64,000 nt of DNA from Streptomyces venezuelae (GCF_008642335.1 NZ_CP029191.1:6324001-6388000), one strand, 5' to 3'; shown: positions 53,225-62,487, numbered from the stretch's first letter. Notes: generated by a model not told the origin, from the letters alone. Made by a program: numbers and translations.

Positions 53225-53932
53225 GTGAGCGACACCAGCGAGACCGTCGTCGACAACTTCCCCGGCGGCAGCATGGCGAGCCGCCCCGTGCACTTCATCT
53301 GGATGCTCGACTGCTCGGGCTCCATGGGCGTGAACGGAAAGATCGGCGAGCTGAACTTCGCCATCCGTGAGGCCATCCCCGAGATGCAGCAGGCCGCCCA
53401 GTCCAACCCCGCCGCGTCCCTGCTGGTGCGCGCCATCACCTTCGCCAGCGGCGCGAGCTGGCACGTCGGCGAGCCCACCCCCGTCGACCGGTTCTCGTGG
53501 GAGGACGTGCACATCTACGGCGGCACCGACATGGGCGCCGCGTTCAAGCTGGCGGCCGGCGCGCTGCAGACCCCGCCGATGCCGCAGCGGGCCCTGCCCC
53601 CCGTCCTCGCCCTCGCCTCCGACGGGCAGCCCACCGACGACTGGCGGGCCGGGCTGCGTGCCATCGACGGCACCCCGTGGGGCAAGCGCGCCGTGCGCGT
53701 CGCCGTGGCCATCGGCGACGACGCGGACAAGAGCATGCTCAAGGAGTTCCTCGGCAACCCCGAACTGGAGCCCCTGCAGGCGAAGAACCCGCGCCAGCTC
53801 GCCGCCGCGATCCGCTGGATGTCCACCGCCGTCGTCAAGGACGCCTCCACCCCGAAGGTCGACGACGGCGCGAAGCCCGCGACGCCGATCGACGTGCCGT
53901 CGCTGACCAAGGGCGAAGACGACATCTGGTGA
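53225..53932 (+). CDS. vWA-domain protein, TerY type
   Basis: The product is 235 residues, essentially one von Willebrand A domain. The metal-ion-dependent adhesion site is complete: DCSGSM at about 29-34, the Thr in IYGGTDMGAAF, and the Asp in LASDGQPTDDW. The closing segment QLAAAIRWMSTAVVK is typical of TerY. TerY-type vWA proteins occur with a PP2C phosphatase and a kinase (the TerY-P triad), and both follow here. GTG at 53225 with AAAGGA upstream; its stop overlaps the GTG of the PP2C gene. Likely cytosolic scaffold binding Mg-dependent partners. Confidence 0.88.
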   Translation: MSDTSETVVDNFPGGSMASRPVHFIWMLDCSGSMGVNGKIGELNFAIREAIPEMQQAAQSNPAASLLVRAITFASGASWHVGEPTPVDRFSWEDVHIYGGTDMGAAFKLAAGALQTPPMPQRALPPVLALASDGQPTDDWRAGLRAIDGTPWGKRAVRVAVAIGDDADKSMLKEFLGNPELEPLQAKNPRQLAAAIRWMSTAVVKDASTPKVDDGAKPATPIDVPSLTKGEDDIW

Positions 53933-54855
53933 CCGGGCCGGAGACGACCACCGGACCCGGACCCGGACCCGCGGCGGCCGGGCCCTGGGCGCTGCTCAGC
54001 GGCGCGGTCAAGGGAGTGGCCAAGAAGTACAGCCAGGACCGCAGCGCCGCCCTGCCCGTCGCGGGCGGCCGCGCGGTCGTTCTCGCGGTGGCCGACGGGC
54101 ACGGCAGCGCCGCGCACTTCCGCAGCGACCTCGGCGCGTACTGGGCGGTCGAGGAGTTCACCGCGTGCGCGGCCGCGTTCGCGCGCGAGGCCGCACGGGT
54201 CGGCGACGACGCGGCGGGCTGGACCGCACTGCGCGAGGAGGCGCGCCGCCTGCCGCAGCGGGTGGCCCACCTGTGGCACGAGCGCGCCCTGTACCACGAC
54301 GCCAACTCGCCCGCACACGGCGTACGTTCACGGCGGTCCGCTGACCGTACGGGACACGGCGACCGACCCGACGTACCGGATCTGGCCGCCTACGGAAGCA
54401 CCCTCATCGGCGCCGTCCTGACCGAACACACGCTGTTCTGCTGGCAGCTGGGCGACGGCGACATCGTGCTCGTCGACGACGGCGGCGCCCCGCACACCCC
54501 GCTGTCCACCGGGCCCGACATGGGCGACGAGACCGACTCGCTCTGCGAGCCCGAGCCCTGGCGCAAGATGCGGGCGCACTGGCAGCCGTTCACCGGCGGC
54601 GCGCCGCCGTGCGTCCTGCTGTCCACGGACGGGCTCTCCAAGAGCTTCGCCGACCACCAGGGCTTCCTGGACTTCGCCACCGGCCTCGGCGAGCGCGCCG
54701 CCGGCCAGGGCGTCGATGCGGTCCAGGCGCAGCTGCCGGACTGGCTGGCGCGGGCCGCCAAGTACTCCGGGGACGACACGACGCTCGTGGGCGCCATAGC
54801 GGTACCCGCACAGACGCAGCAGACGCAGCAGACGCAGAGAGGAACAGAATGGTGA
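53929..54855 (+). CDS. PP2C-type protein phosphatase
   Basis: The product is 308 residues. Metal and catalytic motifs of PP2C are present: KKYSQDRSAA, VLAVADGHGSAAHF, FCWQLGDGDIVLV, VLLSTDGLSKSF and YSGDDTTLVGAI. It should remove phosphate from Ser/Thr residues, most likely those set by the kinase encoded next. GTG overlaps the vWA stop (GTGA) and its own stop lies within the start of the kinase gene, so the triad is translationally coupled. The C-terminal Gln/Thr repeat (QTQQTQQTQ) comes from a 9-bp tandem repeat at about 54811-54840. Confidence 0.9.
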   Translation: MTGPETTTGPGPGPAAAGPWALLSGAVKGVAKKYSQDRSAALPVAGGRAVVLAVADGHGSAAHFRSDLGAYWAVEEFTACAAAFAREAARVGDDAAGWTALREEARRLPQRVAHLWHERALYHDANSPAHGVRSRRSADRTGHGDRPDVPDLAAYGSTLIGAVLTEHTLFCWQLGDGDIVLVDDGGAPHTPLSTGPDMGDETDSLCEPEPWRKMRAHWQPFTGGAPPCVLLSTDGLSKSFADHQGFLDFATGLGERAAGQGVDAVQAQLPDWLARAAKYSGDDTTLVGAIAVPAQTQQTQQTQRGTEW

Positions 54856-56198
54856 ACGGCATGCTCGCCGCCGGAAAGACCCTGGTGGCCGAGTCGGGGG
54901 AGAAGCTCAAGGTCGCCGAGCTCTTCGGCTCCGGCGGCCAGGGCGAGGTCTACCGCGTCCAGACGCCCACCGGGGACCGCGCGGTCAAGTGGTACTACCC
55001 CCAGCTCGCCGACGCCCGGCAGCGCGAGATCCTCGAAGGGCTCATCGCCAAGGGCTGGGACGACCCCCGCTTCCTGTGGCCCCGCTCCATCGTGATGGAC
55101 CCCGAGGGCAAGCAGCCCGGCTTCGGCTACCTCATGGACGTACGCCCCGCACGCTTCTGCGATCTGCCCGCCCTGTTCCGCCGCGACCCGTCCGTGGCGT
55201 CCGCGACGATGCGGACCCTCGTGACCGTGGCCCTGCACACCGTCGAGGCCTACCGCGCCCTGCACTCCCGCGGCATCGCCTACCGCGACATCAACTGGGG
55301 CAACATCTTCTTCGACCCGCGCACCGGTGACGTCCTGATCTGTGACAACGACAACGCCGTCGTCGAGGGCGCCGAGGCCGGCGTCGCGGGCACCATGGAC
55401 TTCATGGCGCCCGAACTGGTCCGCGGCGACAAGGGCAAACAGCCCGGCACCCAGACCGACCTGCACTCCCTGGCCGTGCTGCTCTTCCTGCTCCTGATGA
55501 ACGACCACCCGTTCAACGGCGCCCTCGCCCTGAACATCCGCTGCATGGACGAGGCCGCCAAACGCAGGCTGTACGGCACCGACCCGGTCTTCGTCTACGA
55601 CCCGGCCGACACGCGCAACCGCCCGGTGCCCGGCGAACAGCCGACCGTCGTGGCGACGTGGGGCGCGTTGCCGCAGATCCTCCGCGATCTGTTCGTCCAC
55701 ACGTTCACCAAGGGGCTGCGCGACTCCGCGCAGCGGGTGCGCGAGACGGTGTGGCGCGACGCGCTCAGCCAGGTCCTCGACGCCATCACACAGTGCGGCG
55801 CGTGCGGCAAGCAGAACCTCACGCAGCCCGACGGTGCGCCGCCCACCTGCTGGAAGTGCCGCACCGTCCTCACGCTGCCGCCCCGCCTCGAACTCGTCAC
55901 CGGCACGGGGAGCCTCCGCACCAGGCGCGGCATCCGGCTCGCGCCGAGCGCCCGCGTCTACGCCCACCACCTGAGGGACGATCCCGAACGCCACGACTTC
56001 TCCGCCGTGGTCGGCGAGGTCACCGAACACCCGCAGCAGCGCGGCAGGTTCGGCCTTACCAACCGAACCAAGTCGGTGTGGACGGCCCGCAAGGACGACG
56101 GGACGGTACGAGACGTCGACCCGGGCAAGACGATCGCGCTGCGGTCGGGGCTGCTGATCGAGTTCGGCGGCGGGACGGAGGCGGTGGTCAAGGAGTAG
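54849..56198 (+). CDS. Ser/Thr-kinase-like protein with zinc ribbon and FHA-like tail
   Basis: The product is 449 residues with no membrane segment. The kinase domain has GSGGQGEVY (27-35), Lys47 in AVKWYY, a catalytic loop AYRDINWGN (Tyr instead of His before Arg-Asp147), a metal motif DND (166-168) in place of DFG, and MAPEL (186-190). A zinc ribbon follows (Cys316, 319, 334, 337), then about 100 residues (345-448) shaped like an FHA domain (FGLTNRTKSVW, VDPGKTIALRSGLLIEFGGG). ATG at 54849 overlaps the PP2C end by 7 bases. It completes a TerY-P-like triad. Activity is likely, since Lys, Asp and Asn remain, but unproven. Confidence 0.87.
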   Translation: MVNGMLAAGKTLVAESGEKLKVAELFGSGGQGEVYRVQTPTGDRAVKWYYPQLADARQREILEGLIAKGWDDPRFLWPRSIVMDPEGKQPGFGYLMDVRPARFCDLPALFRRDPSVASATMRTLVTVALHTVEAYRALHSRGIAYRDINWGNIFFDPRTGDVLICDNDNAVVEGAEAGVAGTMDFMAPELVRGDKGKQPGTQTDLHSLAVLLFLLLMNDHPFNGALALNIRCMDEAAKRRLYGTDPVFVYDPADTRNRPVPGEQPTVVATWGALPQILRDLFVHTFTKGLRDSAQRVRETVWRDALSQVLDAITQCGACGKQNLTQPDGAPPTCWKCRTVLTLPPRLELVTGTGSLRTRRGIRLAPSARVYAHHLRDDPERHDFSAVVGEVTEHPQQRGRFGLTNRTKSVWTARKDDGTVRDVDPGKTIALRSGLLIEFGGGTEAVVKE

Positions 56199-56255
56199 CG
56201 GGTCCTTGCGCGCCGGCAGCGCGACCCCGGCCCGCCTCCGTCCCGGCGTGTCCGT

Positions 56256-58382
56256 TCAGGCCCACCAGGTGCGCCAGCGCCGCCACCACGTGCCCCAACG
56301 GGTCGGCGCGGGCGGCGCCGGGGGTGGTGGGGGCGGGGGCGCGGCGGGCAGGGTCGCGCGGGCCGGGCTCGGGTCGATCGACACGGCGTCGGGGCGGGGG
56401 AGCGGTGTCACGGTGATGACGCACTCCTCGGCCGACACGGGAAGGTCGACGGGGCGTCCCGCCCGGTGCGCGCTGCGGGCGATGCGCCGTTCGCCGCCGT
56501 GCCGTCCGTCGGTCCATGCCGCGCGGACCAGGACCGCGGGCTCGGGCCAGTCGAAGCGCAGCTCGGCGCGGTCCGCGCCGACCCGGCGTACCGACAACTC
56601 CCTTATGGCGGCCGGGTGTTCGATGACGAGACTCGGACCGGACACGGCGCGCCCGCCCAGCACGCTCACCGCGGTGACCCGCATCCGCCGCTCGGGTTCC
56701 GGCGTCAGCTCGGCGTGCGACTCGGCGCCGACCGCGGTCGCCGGGATCCGGTCCACGCCGCCCACGACGTCGGACACGTCCGTGCCCGGCGCGACCGGCG
56801 CCGTCGTCCACGGCAGGAGCAGCCCGTCGCCGAGCGCGGGCGGCCGCCACGCGATCGTCACCCGCTCGCCGTCCGCGTGCCGTCGCACGCTGAGCTCCTC
56901 CACGGGCGACGGCCACTGCTCGGCGCGGGCCGTGACGGTCACGCCGCGCGACCAGACGAGGTCGCCGTCCGGATCGCGGTAGCCGCAGCGCACTTCGTAG
57001 GTGTACGTCCCCGGGGCGAGCGGCGCGTCGAGGACCCTGTCGTGCTCGCAGGGGACCCGGACCAGCGACGACTCGCCCCAGCCGCCGGTGTCCGCCCCCG
57101 TGCCGGACCGTGTCACGCGCACCTCGGCCGCCGCCGGGTCGGGCCGCCAGCGCAGACGCAGCCCGCCCGGCACGACGGTGCAGCGCAGTTCCGTCACCAC
57201 CGGCGTGAGCAGCACCGGAGCGGTGACGCGCGGAACGCCCGCGACGCGGTCCCGGCCCCGGTCCCGGTCCCGGTTCATGGGGACGACGGCGTACCGCACC
57301 GGGCGGCCGACGGGGGCGTCCGGGTCGACGGACGCGGGCCGGGGCTCGGCCGCCGCGGTCTCCACGGCCAGTTCGGGGGCGCCGTCGGGAAAGCGCAGGA
57401 CGCGGTACGTGACGTCGGCCCGACGCGCGGGCGCGCACCAGGACAGGCGTACGGCGCGGTCGTCGGGGACGGCCGTCACGGCGGAGTCCGCGCGCGTGCC
57501 GGCGTCCCGGCTCTCGTCGGCGAGGAGCGCGGCGACGCGCAGCAGGCCCGTCTGGGCCGCCGGGTCGTCCCGGGCGAGACGGAGCGCGCCCAGCCAGGCG
57601 CCGGCCGCGGTGCGCAGCGCGCCGCCGGCCTCCGCGGCGGAGCCGTCGGCGGTCAGGCGGCCCACCTCGGCGGACCGGGCGCGGATGCCGTCGACGAGCG
57701 CGGCGAGGCGGTGGTCGTCGGGGCCGTCGGCGTACTCGGAGGCGCGCGGAAGCCGGGCCGCGAGCCGCTCGGCCTCGCGCAGTCGCACGCCCGGCCAGAC
57801 GTCGTTGAGGGTCTCGGCGGCGTGCCGGGCGGGTCCGGTCGCGGGGAATCCGGCGGCGACGGCGGAGGCGAGCAGTCCCGCTTCGCTGCGGTGCACGCCG
57901 AGGGCGACGGCGTCCGACTCGCCGGGCCGCTCGCCGCCGTCCCGCAGCAGGCAGCACACCTCCCACAGGACGAGCCGCCGCAGTCCCTGCGCGTCGTCCC
58001 GTACGAGGGTCTCCAGGGTGTCGACCACGGCGGCGGCGGAGTCGGCGCGCGGATCCGACGAGGACAGCCACCGGCCGCGGGCCCGCCGCACGTACGCCAG
58101 GTCGACGCGGTGCCAGATGCCCCCGCGCCCCGGGAACCAGAGCCCGTCGAGGACACGGAAACCGTCGTCCGTGGTGACCTTCGGCAGCGTGCCGAAGACG
58201 GCGTCGTGGGCGGGGGCGGGTTCGGGCGCGCGAAGGGCATCGGCAGCATGCCGAAACCGCAACGCCCTCACGTTGTCGTGCAATTGCCGGTACCCCCGCA
58301 GACCGGGGCAGCGGGGGAGGGCGGGCAGGGGAGGCCGCCCGCCGCTCGCCTTCGGGTGTTCGCCGGGACGCAGGACGGCCAT
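56256..58382 (-). CDS. Multi-domain beta-sandwich (fibronectin III-like) protein
   Basis: The product is 708 residues with no signal peptide. The first 290 residues are helical (SRLP-type Leu/Ala/Arg helices, LETLVRDDAQGLRRLVLWEVCCLL). From about 300 to 660 several FN3-like modules repeat (for example VRLSWCAPARRADVTYRVLR, LRLRWRPDPAAAEVRVTRSG, PGTYTYEVRCGYRDPDGDLVWSRGV, VTIAWRPPALGD, AELRFDWPEPAVLVRAAW). A poly-Pro stretch and a Trp/Arg-rich end close it. Last gene of the minus-strand operon, 3 bases after the MotB-like gene. It probably offers interaction surfaces within the complex. Its 3' end converges with the kinase, 57 bases apart. Confidence 0.75.
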   Translation of the reverse strand: MAVLRPGEHPKASGGRPPLPALPRCPGLRGYRQLHDNVRALRFRHAADALRAPEPAPAHDAVFGTLPKVTTDDGFRVLDGLWFPGRGGIWHRVDLAYVRRARGRWLSSSDPRADSAAAVVDTLETLVRDDAQGLRRLVLWEVCCLLRDGGERPGESDAVALGVHRSEAGLLASAVAAGFPATGPARHAAETLNDVWPGVRLREAERLAARLPRASEYADGPDDHRLAALVDGIRARSAEVGRLTADGSAAEAGGALRTAAGAWLGALRLARDDPAAQTGLLRVAALLADESRDAGTRADSAVTAVPDDRAVRLSWCAPARRADVTYRVLRFPDGAPELAVETAAAEPRPASVDPDAPVGRPVRYAVVPMNRDRDRGRDRVAGVPRVTAPVLLTPVVTELRCTVVPGGLRLRWRPDPAAAEVRVTRSGTGADTGGWGESSLVRVPCEHDRVLDAPLAPGTYTYEVRCGYRDPDGDLVWSRGVTVTARAEQWPSPVEELSVRRHADGERVTIAWRPPALGDGLLLPWTTAPVAPGTDVSDVVGGVDRIPATAVGAESHAELTPEPERRMRVTAVSVLGGRAVSGPSLVIEHPAAIRELSVRRVGADRAELRFDWPEPAVLVRAAWTDGRHGGERRIARSAHRAGRPVDLPVSAEECVITVTPLPRPDAVSIDPSPARATLPAAPPPPPPPAPPAPTRWGTWWRRWRTWWA

Positions 58383-58385
58383 GGC

Positions 58386-58874
58386 TCAGCCGCCCGGCGC
58401 GGTGTAGAAGTAGACGCGGACCACGGCGGTCTCCGCGCGCTTGCCGAGGGCGTGGTAGTCGTCCGTCGCCGTCTTCTCGGTGAACATCTCCGGACGGGCC
58501 TCACCGAGGAGCCCGTTGACGCGGTGGGCGTACACCGTGCCGTTCGAACTCCCGCCGAAGGTGAGGACGAGCGCGGCCTCACGCCCCGACCACTTGCGGG
58601 TGTCCTTCGCGATCTGCTTCACGAGGTCACCCTTCTTCCGCCCGGCGACCGTGAACTCCTGGGGGTGCCGGTCCACGGAGCGCGGCGCGGTGGGGGCGGG
58701 TGGTTCGGTCGTCTCGGTCTTCGACGGCTCGGGAGTGGGCCGGTCGTTGGCCTTGGGGTCCGGCCGGTCGGCCATCGACACGAGCGCGAGCACGAGCAGC
58801 AGATCCGCGAAGAGCCACCCGGCGAGCACGACGACCCCGGGCCGCCCCCCGCGCCGCCCCCGCCCACGACTCAC
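58386..58874 (-). CDS. MotB/ZorB-like protein: one membrane helix plus OmpA-like domain
   Basis: The product is 162 residues. After a basic start (MSRGRGRRGGRPG) comes one helix (13-34, GWLFADLLLVLALVSM) containing an Asp at position 24 in the context FADL, comparable to the proton-carrying Asp in MotB (YADF). A Pro/Thr-rich linker (about 37-66) leads to a C-terminal domain with OmpA-like features (AALVLTFGGSSNGTVYAHRVNGLL). The GTG overlaps the stop of the two-helix coiled-coil gene (GTGA), so the two are made together. Family membership is inferred from the helix and layout. Confidence 0.65.
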   Translation of the reverse strand: MSRGRGRRGGRPGVVVLAGWLFADLLLVLALVSMADRPDPKANDRPTPEPSKTETTEPPAPTAPRSVDRHPQEFTVAGRKKGDLVKQIAKDTRKWSGREAALVLTFGGSSNGTVYAHRVNGLLGEARPEMFTEKTATDDYHALGKRAETAVVRVYFYTAPGG

Positions 58875-60565
58875 GCGCCCCCTCCACTCCGCGGCCGAGG
58901 CGGTGGCAACCGCGTGGTCGGCGCGTCGAGGGGCGTGCCTTGATCGGCGGCGGGGGTGTCCGCGGAGGGCTCATGGGGCGGCCCCCCATCGCTCACGGCG
59001 CTGCTGCCACTGTCGTACGCACCGTCTGCGGAACCACTGTCCGTACCGTGCCCACCGCCCGGAGAACCGTTCCCCGCACCGGACCCGCCGGCAGCAGCGC
59101 CGAAGAGGCCACCGGCGGAACCACCACCCGCGCCGTACGCCCCGCTCACGGACCCACTACCCGCGCCGTACGCCCCGTTGGAAGAGCCGCTTCCCGTGTC
59201 GTACCCACCGGCGGACGAGCCACCATCCGTGCCGTACGCCCCGCTCCCCGAACCACCACCCCCGCCGTACCCACCGGCCGCACTGCCGTACGGGCCACCC
59301 GTGGCCGCGCCGCCCGCGCTATAGGCCCCGCCCCCGCCATACGCCCCGTTCGCCGAGCCGTACCCGCCGCCCACCGGCGCCGGAGCCGGAGCCGGAAGTG
59401 CGCCCGTCAGGGTGGCCAATCTCGCGTCCAGGCGGGCTGCCGCGTCCTGCCAGTGGGCCGCTGCCGCGTCCCAGCGTTCCGTGGCCTCTCGCATGCCGTC
59501 CACCGCGTCGCCCGTGCGGCCCGCGCTCGTGACCAGGGCCTGCGACGCCAGTTCCGTCGCCTTCGCCACTGACTCGGACCTGGTCACGAGGGACTGCTGG
59601 GCCGCGACCAGGGCCTTCAGGGACGCCTCGACCGTGTCACCCGCCGTCTTGACGTGGTCGACGATGCCGCGCGCCGCCTGCGCGTTGGCGCGGCCCGCCT
59701 TGGCGGTCTCGTGCGTGCCGTCGCGCAGCGTCGTGTTGATGCGGTCCGTCGCGTCGCCGAGCTTGGGCACCTCCTTCGTGAGGGCCCTGGCCGCCTGCCG
59801 GAGCGCCTCCGTGGCCTGGCTCACCGACGCCGTCGCGCCGGTCAGCGCGTTGTGGCTGCGCTCCGCCTTGGTCGTCACCTGCTGCATCTTCAGCGCGGCC
59901 TTCGTGAGCTCCGCCGTGAACTGCTGCGGCGAGGCGCTGCGGTGCGACGCCAGCAGCATCTGCGTGCGCGTCAGGACCGCCGCCAGCTCCGCGAGGAGCC
60001 GGTCCTGCTCCGCCTCCCGTGCGTCCTCGGCGCGCTCGGTCCGGACCCGCACGCGCGCGTGCCACACGGAGAGCCCCACGAGCAGGGCGATCAGGAGCAC
60101 CGCCATCAGGGCCACGTTCTCGAAGCGCCCGAGCGACGACAGATGGCCGCCGAAGCCCGACTGCCAGAGCTGGAGGAAGGGCCGTGTGGCCTGTTCGGGG
60201 TTCTCGTCGGCCAGTTCCCCGTAGGCCCGCACCGCCTCCCGCAGGCCGAACCAGGTGATCAGCAGGGGAATGAAGACGAGGACCCCCAGGGCGGCTTCCA
60301 GCAGGCGGTCGTGCCTCCCGGACGTCCTGTCCTGCGACGTACGGACGCTCTCCGGGCGTACGTAGGCCTGGACGAGGTCGATCTCCGCCCATCGGTCGAG
60401 CTGGTTCGAACCGCTCAAGTCCTGGTGCAGCACGGTCAGTTCGGCCGAGCGCGGCGTCAGCGCGGGCAGGGCCGCCAGCCGCCGCAACTCCTTGACGATC
60501 AAGGCTTTGTCGAGCAGTTGTGCGGGCGTCAAACGGTTCCCTCCCTGACTCGCGGGATGCTTCAC
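58871..60565 (-). CDS. Two-helix membrane protein with long coiled-coil and Gly-rich tail (MotA/ZorA-like layout)
   Basis: The product is 564 residues. Two membrane helices lie at about 91-108 (LGVLVFIPLLITWFGL) and 150-168, with a 40-residue loop between. They are followed by about 210 residues of helix with chemoreceptor-like heptads (ATASVSQATEALRQAARAL, KAGDTVEASLKALVAAQ-style repeats). A Gly/Ser/Ala/Tyr-rich disordered tail (about 398-530, units like GAYGAGSGS) and an acidic-Pro end close it. GTG at 60565 overlaps the upstream Hsp70 stop (GTGA); TTG at 60532 with GGGAGG is an alternative start. The coupled MotB-like partner suggests a channel-type pair. Confidence 0.7.
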   Translation of the reverse strand: MKHPASQGGNRLTPAQLLDKALIVKELRRLAALPALTPRSAELTVLHQDLSGSNQLDRWAEIDLVQAYVRPESVRTSQDRTSGRHDRLLEAALGVLVFIPLLITWFGLREAVRAYGELADENPEQATRPFLQLWQSGFGGHLSSLGRFENVALMAVLLIALLVGLSVWHARVRVRTERAEDAREAEQDRLLAELAAVLTRTQMLLASHRSASPQQFTAELTKAALKMQQVTTKAERSHNALTGATASVSQATEALRQAARALTKEVPKLGDATDRINTTLRDGTHETAKAGRANAQAARGIVDHVKTAGDTVEASLKALVAAQQSLVTRSESVAKATELASQALVTSAGRTGDAVDGMREATERWDAAAAHWQDAAARLDARLATLTGALPAPAPAPVGGGYGSANGAYGGGGAYSAGGAATGGPYGSAAGGYGGGGGSGSGAYGTDGGSSAGGYDTGSGSSNGAYGAGSGSVSGAYGAGGGSAGGLFGAAAGGSGAGNGSPGGGHGTDSGSADGAYDSGSSAVSDGGPPHEPSADTPAADQGTPLDAPTTRLPPPRPRSGGGA

Positions 60566-62487
60566 GGGGGCGGTTCGAGTGACCTCTGTCCGAGGACGTC
60601 CCCCCTGCCGCGCCGGTTCCTTCCGTCGCGGTTCAATCGCCGCAACAGCGCATCCGCCTCGGCGTGTTCAGGGTCCCACGTGAGGCACTTCCCCAGGGCC
60701 TCAATCGCCTCATCCCGCTCCCCGCGCCGGTCCAGCTCGACGGCGTGCCGGAACGTGCGCTCGGCGAGCAGCCCGCGTACCCGTACGTTCGTCGGATCAT
60801 GGTTGTACGCACAGTTGAGCCACTGCTCCGCGTCGGCGAAGTGCTCGGGCGACATGTCCGCCATCGCGGCCGCGCAGTGCACGTCGATCATCGCGTCCAG
60901 CATGTCGGCCCCCGCGGGCCGGGTCGCCGCGTCCTGCCAGGCGATGTGGGAGGCCTGCACGGCGTGGTCGTACCGGCCGAGCGACAGCAGGGCCCGCGCC
61001 CGGGCGATCTGCCGCCGTGAGGTGTAGTCGAGCACGGGGGCGGGGGTCGGACCCGCCGTGGGGGGAGGCGGGGACGACGACGACCGTTGACCCGGACCCG
61101 GACCCGGACCCGGACCCGGAGCCGCGGCCTCGGCCGGAGGCAGTGAGCGCGGCTCAGCCCCCCTCCGCTCCAAGCCGTCCAACAGCGCCTGCGCCTCCGC
61201 GATCACCCCCCGCAGCACCGCCGCCGCCTCCGCCTCCCGCCCCTCCCGTACGAGCCGCCGCGCCCCCTCCACGTCCCGTGAAACGTCCCGTGACCAGTCC
61301 CGCGAGATCCCGCCCCCCTGTTCCTCCGCGCCCACCAGCGTCGCCGTGAGCGGAGGCGCGTCGGAGAGGGTGTCGTGGGCCGTGGCCGCCGGTTCCAGCG
61401 GGCCCTCCTCCAGGGCCGCGGGGCCCGAGGATGCCGCGCCGCCCGCGAGGCGCACCGCGTGCTTGAGCGCGCCGAGCGCGAGGAGCTCCGGCGGCGCCTG
61501 CACGCACCGCCCGCCGCCCAGCGCCGTGACGCGCGAACGCACTTGCTCCATCCGGGTGTTGCCGCCGACGAGCAGCAGCGTGTCGACGTCCGCGGGGGTC
61601 ATGCCCGACTGGTCGAGCAGCGCCCGCGCCCGGTCGAGCGTGCGCCGCACATGTCCCTCCAGGAACGCGTCCAGGTCGGGCCGCGCGATCCGCACCCAGA
61701 GCGCGGGCCCGGCCCCCAGTTCGAGATCGAGGACCGCCGCCTCGGGGCCGTCCGGCGCCCCGAGCGCCTCGCGCGCCTCCTGCCCCCGCGCGCGCAGGCC
61801 CTGCCACACCGCCGCGTCGATCCCGTGCACCGAGCCCGCGCCGCGGTGCCTGCGCAGCAGCCGGACCGCCGACGACAGCGTCGCCGTGTCGAACGCCCGC
61901 CCGCCCGACGTCGCCCCGCCCTCGTAGCCGAGCGACCTGAAGTGCCCGCGGACGCTGCGGACCAGGCCGATCTCGAACCCCTCGTACCCCATGCCGTAGA
62001 CCAGGCACGTGCCGCTGTCCCGCTCCGTCATATGACCGATGACCGCGGCCATCGAGTCGCTGACGAGCCGCGTCGGGTCGAGGCCCGCCTCCCGCGCCGC
62101 GTCCCGCAGCGCCGCCCGCTGGGCGGACCCGAAGCGCGCGGGCACGCTGATCACCGTCTGCGCCACCCGCCCCCGCGTCGCCGCCTCGACGCGTTCCCGC
62201 ACCGACCGCAGGAGGCGTACGACGACCCGGTCCGCGTCGACCGGTTTGCCCCCGAGATGCACCGGACGCCCGCTGCCCACCCGGCTCTTGAGGCTCGGGA
62301 ACGTCACCGGGAGCTCGCCGGTCTCCGCCTGCTCGCACAGCAGCCACGGCCCGTCGCCCCACTCCGCGTCGAGGCGCCGGCCCGGCCCGTCCGGCGGCGC
62401 GTAGAGCGCACGGATGCCCGTGGCGCCGAAGTCGATGCCGAGGCTGACGGGGACCGGAGCCCCCCGCGCGGGCCCTGCCTGTGTCAT
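60562..62487 (-). CDS. Divergent Hsp70-like ATPase-domain protein with C-terminal TPR-like helices
   Basis: The product is 641 residues. Residues 12-350 follow the Hsp70/actin nucleotide-binding domain: LGIDFGATGIRAL (phosphate 1), TVISVPARFGSAQRAALRDAAREAGLD, and LLLVGGNTRMEQVRSRV (adenosine). The phosphate-2 motif, normally DxGGGT, reads YGMGYEG, so ATP hydrolysis may be altered. The substrate-binding domain is missing. In its place are a Pro/Gly linker (about 455-490, encoded by a PG repeat) and helical TPR-like repeats (RARALLSLGRYDHAVQASHIAW, RGERDEAIEALGKCLTWDPEHAEA). ATG overlaps the stop of the preceding Hsp70 gene (ATGA). Confidence 0.82.
   Translation of the reverse strand: MTQAGPARGAPVPVSLGIDFGATGIRALYAPPDGPGRRLDAEWGDGPWLLCEQAETGELPVTFPSLKSRVGSGRPVHLGGKPVDADRVVVRLLRSVRERVEAATRGRVAQTVISVPARFGSAQRAALRDAAREAGLDPTRLVSDSMAAVIGHMTERDSGTCLVYGMGYEGFEIGLVRSVRGHFRSLGYEGGATSGGRAFDTATLSSAVRLLRRHRGAGSVHGIDAAVWQGLRARGQEAREALGAPDGPEAAVLDLELGAGPALWVRIARPDLDAFLEGHVRRTLDRARALLDQSGMTPADVDTLLLVGGNTRMEQVRSRVTALGGGRCVQAPPELLALGALKHAVRLAGGAASSGPAALEEGPLEPAATAHDTLSDAPPLTATLVGAEEQGGGISRDWSRDVSRDVEGARRLVREGREAEAAAVLRGVIAEAQALLDGLERRGAEPRSLPPAEAAAPGPGPGPGPGQRSSSSPPPPTAGPTPAPVLDYTSRRQIARARALLSLGRYDHAVQASHIAWQDAATRPAGADMLDAMIDVHCAAAMADMSPEHFADAEQWLNCAYNHDPTNVRVRGLLAERTFRHAVELDRRGERDEAIEALGKCLTWDPEHAEADALLRRLNRDGRNRRGRGDVLGQRSLEPPP

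Noticed and set aside
53225..56198. Tellurite resistance (ter) operon
   Set aside because: The vWA/PP2C/kinase triad is TerY-like, but no TerB, TerC, TerD or TerZ domain is found in the window.
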